A stretch of DNA of 64,000 nucleotides from NCBI RefSeq assembly GCF_964340395.1, contig NC_135554.1, forward strand, positions 13,170,751-13,234,750, in the 5' to 3' direction. A program made the position numbers and the translations under genes. Source of the stretch: Glandiceps talaboti. Taxonomy: Eukaryota > Hemichordata > Enteropneusta > Spengelidae. The notes under the pieces are model-generated. The model ran no database searches. It saw only the letters and a list, made by a program, of their open reading frames with translations, and was not told the origin of the DNA. Of this stretch, positions 41,804-57,745 are shown one piece after another. Each line of letters begins with the position of its first letter. The stretch's first letter is position 1.

Positions 41804-42510
41804 GGTCAACCCATACCGATAAGACTTCAGTAGCAACACAGGCAAGGAGTTGGTTATCACCCACTGCATAAACAAACGTACATTAATATTAGTTCATGTA
41901 GAGGACTGTTAATCCTGCACATGTCAAACTCTGAGTCAACATTTTGACAGCTGAAGGACATAAATGGATTTATCACAGTTGTAAACATCATAAGCAAAAC
42001 AGGTGTTCTCTTGCTGATTAATGTAAATAAACTCTAACAATAACCTCATTAGGTGTTAGAGTAGAACGCCACTCCACCACATAAAGGTATTTGTGTAAAC
42101 TGGGCTGTAGAGAGACATTTTATGATTTTACATTTCGCCGAGAAATACAAAGTGAAAAGTATTGGCCGGCTCAGTACAGTATTGTTTAGTGGTAGCATGG
42201 ATGTATACATCATATCCATGGCATGGTGGTAGCCCATAGTAGTAGTCGGGCATTGTCTCATGGGGCTAGCCTCATAAATATGGACCTGTTGAAACCTGCA
42301 TATTCAGGAGTAAAGAACAAATGCTGACACATGTACAGTCATGTATGGAAATTATGTAAATGTACTAGGCAACAAATTTCAAATGCAAGGCAACTCATGA
42401 ATATTCAAAGCGCATTTGTTCATTACTCATGGATATGCAGCGTTCAACCATTCCATATTAATGACGTTAGTTCCCACCCACCCCCCACCCCACCCCAATT
42501 AAACTACGGA

Positions 42511-43215
42511 AGCAGTAGTTGTTGTTTTTTACCATGGGAGTCGTATTTTTTACCATCCGGAGTAGCTTTTTCCCCATGGGAGTAGTCTTTTTTACCACTG
42601 GGAGTAGTTTTTTTACCATGGGAGCAGCTTTTTCTCCATGGGAGCAGTTTTTATTTCATGGGAGTAGTTTTGTTTTACTGTTGGGAATAGTTTGTTCTTA
42701 CCATGAGGGTAGTTCTTTTACCATGAGAAGTGTTTTCACCATGGGAGTCTTTTTGTTTTGTTTTTAGTTTTGTGACCTTTGTGGGCTTTGTGACAAATAA
42801 ACAGCTCGTATCATTCATTTCTGACGTATAAAATCTAGGCTGACACCTGTCCTCTAGCGGTAGGTTCAAAGGTAACAAAACTAAAAATGAAAACTGCTCC
42901 CCTCATCGTAAAAAACACTACTGCCACGAAATAAAAATTACTCCAATTGTAAAAAAAAATATTCTCACGGTCAAAAAACTACTCCCATGATAATGGTAAA
43001 AAACTGCTGCCATGATATAAGAGCCTCTCCCATGAAATAAAAACCACTCCCACGGTGAAAAAACTTCTCCCATGGTAAAAACAAAAACAAAAAAACAACA
43101 ACAGAAAACCTGCTGCCATGAAAAAAGCAGCTTCCATGGTAAAGAAAACTATTCCCATGGTAACCAAAAAAAAACTACTCCCATGAAATACAAACTACTC
43201 CCATGGTAAAAAATA
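42511..43215. repeat. Fold-back element built of CCATGGGAGTAG repeats
   Basis: Left arm 42511-42758 holds about eleven degenerate 19-26-bp repeats of the type CCATGGGAGTAGTTTTT. Right arm 42889-43215 holds about a dozen of the same unit in inverse orientation (AAAAACTACTCCCATGG). About 130 bp of unique sequence lies between them. The whole could fold into a long hairpin. No coding capacity. Confidence 0.85.
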
Positions 43216-43982
43216 TTTAAACAAACTACATGTGTGGCCTATAAGCTTCCGTACTAAGTAACTGAGCGTGATGTAAAATCGTAAAATATCTAAAATAGCA
43301 AAAAATGGCTTTATTTCATGGAGTTGCATTCCCCTTTAAGCATCACAACTTTGATTATATTACAGGGCGATTATATATACATATAACCAAGGCTATAACC
43401 CACTTGCGTTGTCTACCACATTCTGCAACAATATTAGTGTGTGTCTGTCATAATTTGCCTCTCGCTTGATTTTCAAAATAATATGTTCGTCGTCCGTTCA
43501 TGCAGCACGAGGTGTTCGTGTGAAATCCCAAAAGTTTTCTTACCGACAGCATAAAGGTCAATCCGGTCTTTTGTTGTTTATGCTTCTTTAATTCTATAGG
43601 GTTATCAATCATACACCCCTTAATTATCATAGATTGAAATGATTAATCAAATGCTGACAAGTAACGCTTGGTGGGGCGATGTGAATGTATCGATTACCAT
43701 GGTAACTGAAATCCCACATGTACACGCTCAAATTATGCAAATAGCTTCATCTCGCTTTGAAAACTATTATCTGTTGTTCCTGATTTTAACTGTATTGTCA
43801 CAACAATACTCTGGATTCGTCATCTGAAATTTGGTAGTGTTTATCAGTTACCATACACATTACATATATTGCATATAAAGAGGTCAAAAGGTAACTGACA
43901 GCTAAATATGGAGGTCAAGGGTTATGGTGACATTCAGCAATCAATACAGCGCATAATCTTAGTAAAGCACAAAGAAATATTT

Positions 43983-44232
43983 TGGGCGAGTTCCAGATAA
44001 AATCCGTCTGCGATCCGATAGCTAGACTGTCAACGGCGCTAATCATTAGGGCTGATTGCCAAGGGGCACATTAGATAGTAGTTACTAGTGCCCCCCCCCC
44101 CCCGGAACTAAGTCGGGGGGGGGGGGTACTAGCTAGGAGTCACTAGCTGGGAGTCACTAGCTCTCATCTAAATTACAGACCAGCGCCGTAAACAGTCTAG
44201 CTAACAAACGGTTTTTATCCTGAACTCGCCCA
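43983..44232. mobile_element. MITE with C-tract/G-tract core, 250 bp
   Basis: Imperfect inverted repeats of about 50 bp: TGGGCGAGTTCCAGATAAA at the left end and TTTATCCTGAACTCGCCCA at the right end. The centre has a run of C (about 44091-44103) facing a run of G (about 44115-44126) across a short spacer. Target duplication not clear. Confidence 0.7.
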
Positions 44233-44248
44233 CAGTATGCACTTTATA

Positions 44249-44434
44249 TAGCCTACGTACATGTAGATTTGAACGACTTTCGCTACTGACACTATTCCAC
44301 TATCCTAACTGACATTTTTATTTTTGAAATTTAATTTCTGACAAATAAATAGCGATAATTCAAAAAAATCAAAATGCCAGGATAGCGGAATAGTGTAGTA
44401 GCGGTAGTCGTTCAAGTCCCGTACAGATAGGCTA
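44249..44434. mobile_element. Second MITE-like fold-back, 186 bp
   Basis: Arms 44249-44306 and 44379-44434 are imperfect inverted copies (ACTATTCCACTATCCT against AGGATAGCGGAATAGT; TTGAACGAC against GTCGTTCAA), and pairing continues into the AT-rich centre. It begins 17 bp after the previous element. Confidence 0.65.
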
Positions 44435-47400
44435 CAGGTAATTCAACATATGACCTACATTACCACACCTGCATGGAGACACTGAAATCTCATACTACCA
44501 GTCGCTTACATCATAAATGGCTGTCAAAATTGAATAGTATTTTATATCATCAGCCAGATTAAAAAATGTTATTTCTGGAAGAATAGTATCATCTCGCTGT
44601 TTTCAGCGTCTTGAAACATCATTCTAAACTGTAGAGAACTTGTACCTCAAGATGTTGTTGTCATTGAATTCAAAGAAACGCATCACAATAACGTGCTCGG
44701 ACTCGGAGATTCAAAATATCATAGGAATTCGCAAGTCATGACTGTTCGTCAATCAGTGGAGTGGAGCGCGGCATGGCAATAACAATATTATGGCACAGCA
44801 TATGGCGACAGAGAATGTTCTAAGACGAGGCTCTGCTCTGTGGTTCGGGGAATTTTAAAACGAAAGGGGTTATTTTGAGGATAACGGATCGAAGAAGAAT
44901 ATTTTTAACGACATAAATTATTATGGCATTAACATTACTACACTATTTATAGATAGCATAATTCTCTAACACGTACAATTATTCGGTGGTATTTTAATCA
45001 TTTTCAGTGAATATATTGTCGGTTGTCTGATCGAAAGATAATACTCCAGTTGCAGCTGTTTTAAGGAGAAGTTTCATTTCCCCAAACCATTTGACTGTAC
45101 TGTAAAATCTCGACAGTGGGTTTTGTAAAAATCACGCTCCATGGATTAGTTTCTAGAAACAAAATACACGTACTTCAAAGTGACCTGTTTTCTCGTGCAC
45201 CGTGAGATCAACACATACACAGGTACGGTCTCCGTGGATAACATGGCGGACATTCAGACGAACCCAAATTTCTTACAAACTAGTTTGTCGAATCTCCATT
45301 TTAAAAAAAAAACATTGCGCATGTATTGATGGCACAAATTCAAGTTCAGAAAACATGTATAGAAACAATTTTACTTCTTAATTTCGATGAGATGAAAAAT
45401 GGCAAAGAAAAAGATAGTTTCGTTTTAGTGGTATTCTGTTTTAGAGCAAGTGGTGTGTATGGTCGTAAAATGTTTCCGTACCATAACGACGTGCCGTACT
45501 TGCAATAATTAGTTTCAGATACGCTAGAGTTCACACGAGACCTAAAATTGTAATATGATGAATATGACATTGTCTTGTTTTGGCATCAAGGAGTCGTTTT
45601 GGTACCATGTAATCTCTTCCTTGGTTACGGCCCAATATAATGTGTGGTACTATGTAATTTGCTTAAGCAGGGTAATTTGACATTAATTTTTTGTGTGATT
45701 TATAACGCTTAGGATTATTAATATGCTAAACTTACTGTACCTCACCCGTACCCCCACCCCCACACCCAAATCATAACTATCATAATTGTTTGTGCATGAT
45801 ATGCCAGGTTCATGCAATGCATGAAATAGTGTGTGTAATTTGAAACTGGTACATAGGAACATTGAAAACCCGTTAAGGTTTTACATTCAAACCTTACCTG
45901 CGAAGCACACAAACAATCGTCTTCATCTCGGAGATTCTCGTTATAGAGGAATACCTATCTGCGAGAATATTGAATTGACGGACGAATGACGCACACTGTA
46001 CTAGAAGCGTAGGATTGAACTTTCAGTAGGTTAGATTGCGATCGGATGTCGTAGACTGTTACGGCAGCAGTCTTCAGTTAGTGCGCCCGCCACAGCATGC
46101 ACAGAGGGGCGTTGACCCTATCAATTTCCAAGACCCTTTTCTATTGAACGCTCTGCAGGCTTGCACACTGGTGCTTGAGAATACGAGAATATGTAATGGA
46201 CCCCGTTTAAAACTAGCGTTCCCTCTGTACTATCTCCTGATTAAATACCAAGCTTGTGTACTTCTCTGGAAACGACTCCAGATTCTGTGGAAATGTTTAT
46301 GTTAATTTCGTTTCATTTGTTAACGCCTATAAATCATAAGAATAGGCGAATCCCGCCGTTACGCTGGTACCTGGAATTCAGACTACATTCTGTGTAGTGT
46401 TTGCATGGCGACGCATGCGCCGTTCAATTTTATTTCAACTCTATCAACCAAAATGTTGGGACAAAATATCGCGTTTTAAAAACGTGGTCCAACAGATTTT
46501 CCTATATAATTAGTCTAAGTTTTATATTCTTAATAATGGTTCTGTTATTTCTGGATTTCTCAAGTCAGATACAAAACACATCGTGAGATATTGGAGTTGT
46601 ACACTGCATCAACACTAACATGTCTTGAATATTCATTTAAAACGAAAGTGAGTGAGGTTTTTTATTCAAGGAGCGACAAGGTATTGGTAGTTTGTCAAAT
46701 TTATATATACAAAAACTATCTGGTAATACCTGTTGTTTGGCGACTAAAGTCCTCCAACCAACGCCTTTTCTTGCGGTCATAAAAAACGCCGCATCTGTTC
46801 TCATTTTAAAAAAAAAAAACGAAGATAAAAAGAATATCATGGTGGCGTAAAAACTTATTCTCGGAATCAGCCTCTTCATCATTGCTTGTCAAATTACAAT
46901 ACAGTAACAATATTTAATATTTCACCAGCATCGGGTTTTATATTGACAGGACCAGTATATGACAATCTATCGATATCAACTTGAACTCTCGAAATTCGAC
47001 CTTAATTCCGGCAGAACGTTTGTTCTGTGTCTCGTTTAACTGTAAACAGATGTTGTATTTTAATTACTAGTGATGCATTCACCAACAACAACGATAACAG
47101 TGAAATAATATGCTTTCATAAAGAGAATTCTTCATGACCTTGGAAATAATTACGGCTTTGAGTTTGGGTTACTAGATTTCAGCAATTATAGATCGGAGAT
47201 TGGGCATGTGCGAAAGACAATTCGAAGTATTATAACTTGTCTCGCGTGAGATGGCGATTCAACAAGTTAGCGGGAAACACTGTCAGGTAAAATATACTGT
47301 GTCAGGTGATCTCGGTCGACTACAAACGTTCGTATAGCTATTGATATATGTATTCAGTCTGACACGTTCGGCATACGCAGCGTAAATACTGCTTACACGA

Positions 47401-47482
47401 CTGTGACTGTAGACATGTTAATCAGCTTGTGAACTTTTCGTGACCTTTGTAAACTTCAAAAATTATGACGAAATGTTTCTGA
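44435..47482. other. Intergenic, no gene recognised
   Basis: Only short unassigned frames (the longest is at 46036-46305, plus). No splice pattern or family motif was found. It contains a C-rich run at about 45751-45770 and otherwise nothing I can name. Confidence 0.5.
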
Positions 47483-48028
47483 TTACTTCGCTTTTTCTTC
47501 TTCCTCTTTTTTCTGACCTTCCATCTTGTAGTCATTGGATGGTTCACCCCTCTCTATGGGAATAACTCTCTCTTTCGGTGGTTCAACGGACAACTTTGGC
47601 GCCTCGATTGTAAGGATGCCATCTTGGGACAAACGTGACTTGATCTGTTGTAAATCCGTACCGTTAGGTACGATGTATTGGCGAGTGAATTCTCGAGAGA
47701 TGTATCCGTGTTCATCTTGCTTCTCTTCGTGTTTTGCACAAACCACGATTCTGTTGTCGACCAACTTCAAAGTGACTTCATCGGGTTGGAAATGGTGCAC
47801 GTCAAGCATTACCCGAAAACGGTCTTGTGTGTCTTCGCTCTGGAAAGCCTGGCGCTGCGCAAGCCGTGGTCGAAACCGTTGTCTTCTTGGCGTGATGTAG
47901 TAGCCTCCGTATAAGCTGTGTGGTTCGAAGAAAGACGACAGGCCATGATGATGGTGGGCTTCGTCAAACAGGTGAGATGTAAAGTCAAAGTCCTCGAAGA
48001 ATGGATGACTGAACGGAATCATAGACAT
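47483..48028 (-). CDS. Small heat-shock protein (alpha-crystallin family), 181 aa, intronless
   Basis: ATP-independent holdase chaperone of the cytosol that binds unfolding proteins as oligomers. An N-terminal region rich in Phe/His (MSMIPFSHPFFEDFDF, then DEAHHHH) is followed by an alpha-crystallin domain of about 95 residues beginning DRFRVMLDVHHFQPDEVTLK. That domain has the strand-7 motif REFTRQYIVP and ends with DGILTIEAPK. The C-terminal extension carries the IxI-type motif VIPIE and a charged KKEEEEKAK end. Length and lack of introns fit the family. I chose the ATG at 48028; the three codons upstream begin with GTG and are not needed. The upstream region has TATA and heat-shock elements. 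Confidence 0.95.
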   Translation of the reverse strand: MSMIPFSHPFFEDFDFTSHLFDEAHHHHGLSSFFEPHSLYGGYYITPRRQRFRPRLAQRQAFQSEDTQDRFRVMLDVHHFQPDEVTLKLVDNRIVVCAKHEEKQDEHGYISREFTRQYIVPNGTDLQQIKSRLSQDGILTIEAPKLSVEPPKERVIPIERGEPSNDYKMEGQKKEEEEKAK

Positions 48029-48136
48029 GGTGATCACGTACCAGGATCAGTAACAGTTCTCAAATTATGTACGATGCCTATAGATACCTACATCCAGACG
48101 GGACACAGCGACAGTGTGCTGTGTGTCTGCGTCACC

Positions 48137-48147
48137 CCTTTTATATA
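48137..48147 (-). promoter_or_regulatory. TATA box of the small heat-shock gene
   Basis: Minus strand TATATAAAAGG, about 110 bp before the ATG, at a sensible distance for a short 5' UTR. Confidence 0.75.
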
Positions 48148-48287
48148 TGTTCGTACGGCGTGACGCGGCGATTGTGGAATTGTCTAGAGCCTCAAAACCT
48201 TAGGTGACGTGTCGTTCACCTTTAGTTTGGATTTACTTTCATACACTGTAACTACCTTCTAAATACGCATGCTCTGTGTTTGATCGG

Positions 48288-48300
48288 AAAGTTCCAGAAT
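48288..48300 (-). promoter_or_regulatory. Heat-shock element (three alternating units)
   Basis: GAAAGTTCCAGAA is a perfect nGAAnnTTCnnGAA array, about 145 bp upstream of the TATA box. A weaker GAA-TTC-like series lies nearer the TATA box (about 48175-48190). HSF1 binding is the expected regulator. Confidence 0.75.
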
Positions 48301-50250
48301 ATCATGAATATACATAGTTACAGCAGGTTGAGGGAAACACTCCGACCGAAAATACTATAAAACACCACCACAAACAATTGTTATTTTCACAGGTTTAGCT
48401 TTGTTTTCCAAATGTAAAAACGCCAACAATATCAAATCTTTAGTGTGCAACCTAACGATCGATAGAACAAGGAGACGGGTGATTTTTTTCTATGCGACAC
48501 TTGCAACTATGTTTAAAGCCTGCACGATACTGTCACAATTGGTATCAACTAATATGGAAAATCCACAACTACTTTATGACTATGTATACCAGCTCTAAGA
48601 TCTCGACCAACTTCCATCTCCAACCTTCCTGGGAATTTTCGGAACCACGCACCAAGACTCGGATCACTATAGAGAAGACCAAGAACATAAGCTATGATGG
48701 CCTGCATTGTCCTATTCAATAAACTGAATTACCTGTATATCTACATGTCTCCTATTCTTTCCTGTTCGAGTGTAAGTAAGGTCCCTAATGGTACCTCATT
48801 AAAGCTGCCAGCGAGTATAGAGTTCTTCCCCCTTAGAAAATCCCCACATGTGATTCCCTCATTTACCCTGTATTATAGCAGTAGAGATGCTACTTCTAAC
48901 GTTTGAAACGATATGACAATACGATGGGTGTCTATTTAATGAAGGCACACGTCGTACTCTGACGTATATGAATAGTGCATGGTATAGCGCTCACATCTTC
49001 CAGGAAAGGATCAGTGGCCGCACTTAACCCCAACCTAGGAAGCCGTACAAAGCAAATATCGGTACTCATAGTCAATCTTTGTTATCTCTGGGTTTTCATA
49101 AGGGAACCTTACAAATGGTGACGGCCGGGGGAATTAGGAGTGGTCACCACTTTTTTTTTTTAAATCGGTTCTTGGGGAAGGCCATATTTTAGAAATGTTA
49201 GAAGGGGAATGTCACTTTGACTTTGACTCATTATATTGTCTCATTTTGCATTTTGGATGAATTTGGCATCCCACAGCTGCCACATCAGTTTGGGGTGTGA
49301 TTAGAGTCAGGGTTAGAGTTAGAGTTAGAGTTAGGGTTAGAGTTAGGTTTAGATACAGGGACCGTAATATCTCGACCATGTCAATCCAATATCATTTCTG
49401 ATAACCATGTATTGTTAGGTGTTAGGGGAGAGGTCACAGTGTGTCTCAAAGGAGTGAAACGGGAACAGTTGGGTAAGATATTAGCAATAATATAATTGTA
49501 GAGATGTTGACCGCGGTACCAACAATATCAACAGTGTGTCTATCTAGCTATAGTGTTTGGGAGTTAATATTCTGGCCTTCAGCTCAGCCAGTGAGATTCA
49601 AACACAGGTATGTGATTAATGCGACGTCGAGTTCACACAACTTCACTACGGTGGTAGTACTTGGGAAATAACCAATACCTTTAAAAATAGTTCCAACATG
49701 ATCCTTTAAACCATTGATTCTGGGACTAGTGTCCTTTTCCATGACTGACAGCATTTAAACCATGTGTTTTGAAGTATTTTAAGGGAGAAACCATGTTTTA
49801 GAGAAAGGAAATTGATAACACGTCACATTTTAGCACAACGGAGTTGCGGGAAGGGTCATGTTTTAGGCAACAGCCCTGGCCTGATCCCCCCCCCCCCCCG
49901 GGCCATTCCCCTTGTAATAATTAAATTCTCCCTTATTTAATCTCAAATTCAAAATTCAAGTTCTATGTAGATATCAATCCTTCGTTGTATCATAGACCCT
50001 GGTTGTATAGGCATAGATAGTGTCTATGCAAAGCAACACACGTGCGGATTGCTTCTGTTGAGCCTTTTGCATGTGCTGCCAGCGTAAGGCGTCAGTTGTC
50101 TGTAAATACATCAGGCATAGGTCACACGAGATGATGTCGACTTTCAACCCTTGTGACTGCCATTATTCAAATAATATATAATAGATTTAGAAATAATTTA
50201 GTAGTCAACACCCCTGGTTCGTAATCGACTTGGACTTTAATAACATTTTT
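48301..50250. other. Intergenic, no gene recognised
   Basis: No supported gene. Contains a variant telomere-like GTTAGA/GGGTTA run (49301-49351) and a C-tract at about 49888. Confidence 0.5.
49301..49351. repeat. Degenerate GGTTAG-type (telomere-like) repeat
   Basis: About eight hexamers alternating GAGTTA and GGGTTA/GGTTTA. This is the animal telomere unit with frequent G-to-A variants, in an internal position. Confidence 0.7.
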
Positions 50251-50436
50251 TTCAAAACTTAAAATTGAGTCAGATATATGTATGATGGCTCACTTAGCCG
50301 AAATTGAGATACCCTTAAAACAAATGGTGGGTTACTAAAATTATAGTAAATAAGGTAGGTATTAAATGGGCTCACAAACAGCCTGACAAGTAGGTAATGT
50401 GCTGAGACATGTATACACATACACACACGTACAGTG

Positions 50437-50740
<304 letters not shown>

Positions 50741-50917
50741 ATAAATGTTCTATTTGATGAGTGTTTAATGCATGTGTTCGTGGACCATTCTCTTAGAATT
50801 ACCCATAAGAAAATTTCATCAATTATGTTAGTCCTTTCTTGACACACTCAAATTGAATTGTAGCCTCCCTAATTTCATTGCATACATCATACTCTTTTTC
50901 ACATATACTGGATATGA

Positions 50918-55596
<4,679 letters not shown>

Positions 55597-56198
55597 GGTA
55601 ACTGGTGATAATCAAATCAGTAAGACCGTAGAATAATCTCAAAACAGGTATAAATTGTATAGTTAAGGCCGACTCAATAAAAGACGTAGACATCAAGCGG
55701 AAACTGCGTATAAACAATCATTTTTACGAACAGCACCGTGTTTTATATCTGCACAATAAGGTATACAGGTAAACCAGCTATATACCAGTTTAAAAGCTGC
55801 AATGTGACACTACTTAAAATGGTGTCAGCTTGCCCTTCACTCATATTCTCTTTGCCATGACATGCTCGCTGTAAAGGGTTTATTTTTAAATCTCCTAGAG
55901 ATACGTAGATATTATATTCATTGTCGACAAAATGCAGTGTACACACTCTGTCTAAATATTGCGAACGTCACAAGGTGAGATTTCAAAAGAATGATGGTGT
56001 CAGTCACTCTTGGTATCTGTACATGCGATATGGATCATTACGGCTCATCCACTGATCAGGGATTTTACTCATGTATGCATGCATTAAATATTGATGAAAG
56101 AAGTTGTGTGTGTTGTACCCACTTGCAGTGTCCACCAGTCCATGTCATTTCTGCCCTATTTTCTCATTGATTCACTCTTTATTTGTATTGATTGATTG

Positions 56199-56280
56199 AT
56201 TGACTGATTCATTCATTCATTGATTCATTCATTCATTCATTGACTCACCCCTCCATCCATCTATATATCTATCTGTCTGC

Positions 56281-56328
<48 letters not shown>

Positions 56329-56347
56329 ATATCTATATATCTATCGT

Positions 56348-56392
<45 letters not shown>

Positions 56393-56410
56393 TTATTTAT
56401 TTATTTATTC
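56199..56410. repeat. (ATTC)n, (TCTA)n and (TTTA)n microsatellites
   Basis: Successive tetranucleotide blocks upstream of the fucosyltransferase-like gene. Confidence 0.95.
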
Positions 56411-56601
56411 ATTATGACGTATTGATTTATTTTCGAACAGGTTGGCACAATTATAGGTCTGAAAAAAGTTTGATTTAACTACTATTTACAGTGTACACGA
56501 ATAGAACAGACAACAGAAACACAAATATAATGATGTCAAAATAAGTAACGCCGTTGAAATCATCTAAGAGTTTTAAAGAATGACTAAATAAGTCGTCGAC
56601 A

Positions 56602-56604
<3 letters not shown>

Positions 56605-56636
<32 letters not shown>

Positions 56637-56704
56637 TACATACATACATACATACATACATACATACATACATACATACATACATACATACATACATACA
56701 TACA
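56605..56704. repeat. (CAGA)n/(CATA)n microsatellite
   Basis: CAGA units change to CATA units. No gene here. Confidence 0.96.
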
Positions 56705-57416
56705 TGGGCACTTGTATGACCTTTCCTTTGACTCCGGATTTCCATTCCAGTATGGGGATAAGCGATGATTTGTTAATTTCCCCAGCCTTGGCCAATGAAA
56801 TATTATTACAGCTAAAATGATATAGGCTTGGTGACCTGACACCGACACACCCTCAGACAACTTCTAATGCAAAAGAAGCAATTGTAAACAGTGGGGGATA
56901 TAGGAGTAGTCATGTTTAAATGTTGATTATATGTTAGAAAATAAAACAATTCCAGCCATTAAAATCATGTAGTCCATTGGTAAAAATTTCATTCGAAGCC
57001 TTTTTTCACTGAACTGTGAAAGAATACCAATGCTTATCAGTGTTCACTGTGACTGGGCAAAGGATCCTGCTGTGTTTGTTGTGTGTCGGTTACTGTAGAG
57101 TCGAAATATGTCTCTCTTTGTGTCAAAAACGTACGCGTAATGTCCCATGAGTGAAAAACCAAGCCTACATCATGTTTAATATTATAGTTAAAATCAAGTT
57201 GGCCCCATCAGTTTTATTATTAACAAACAAAACGAAAGCAAAGCCAAGGGGTCAAACAAAATACGGGTATAAAGCTGAACTACTGCAATTCTCACATAAA
57301 CTATTTAATACAGATCAAAATACAGACTGAAGCATAGGGGCGTGTAATATTTCATAGATTGTTGTTTTCCAGGTCTACAGACTAAATATAACAATCTTTT
57401 GACTATATATTCTTAC

Positions 57417-57745
57417 CTGTAAGGGGAAGAGAGAAGGGGGACATCGATTCACGACCATGTATAAACTCCTCTGTACGTCTAGCTATTTTGAATAATCAGC
57501 TCGTTGCCGATTGGCTGTTCGAAACTACGCTGTCGACAATAAGACCTTCAAATCCCCCGGCCAACAAAAATGAAATCAATTTCAGTATACACAGATTCAC
57601 AGTTTGACACAGTAAAAATGCAGTTGTATTGGAAATCGTACTAGTATACTCGCCAGGAAGCTGTCGTAAACTTTTCGCGATCCATGGTTCCGGGTTTAGT
57701 GATGGGGGACGCCTCTTTCTCAGCCAATCAGCAGTGAACATTAGA
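57417..57745 (-). promoter_or_regulatory. Possible promoter and leader exon of the fucosyltransferase-like gene
   Basis: A strong donor (ACAG then GTAAGA) faces minus at 57417. Upstream in that sense are inverted CCAAT motifs (GATTGGCTG near 57509 and AGCCAATCAGC near 57720). An acceptor (ATCACCAG) lies just before the ATG exon at 55601. This is a suggestion from splice-site shape only; an upstream ATG in the leader weakens it. Confidence 0.25.

Noticed and set aside
46036-46305. 89-residue plus-strand frame
   Set aside because: No recognisable domain, no splice signals in phase, and composition like the surrounding DNA.
57496-57741. 81-residue minus-strand frame with a hydrophobic stretch
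   Set aside because: No family match. It overlaps CCAAT-like promoter motifs and lacks a supported splice structure.
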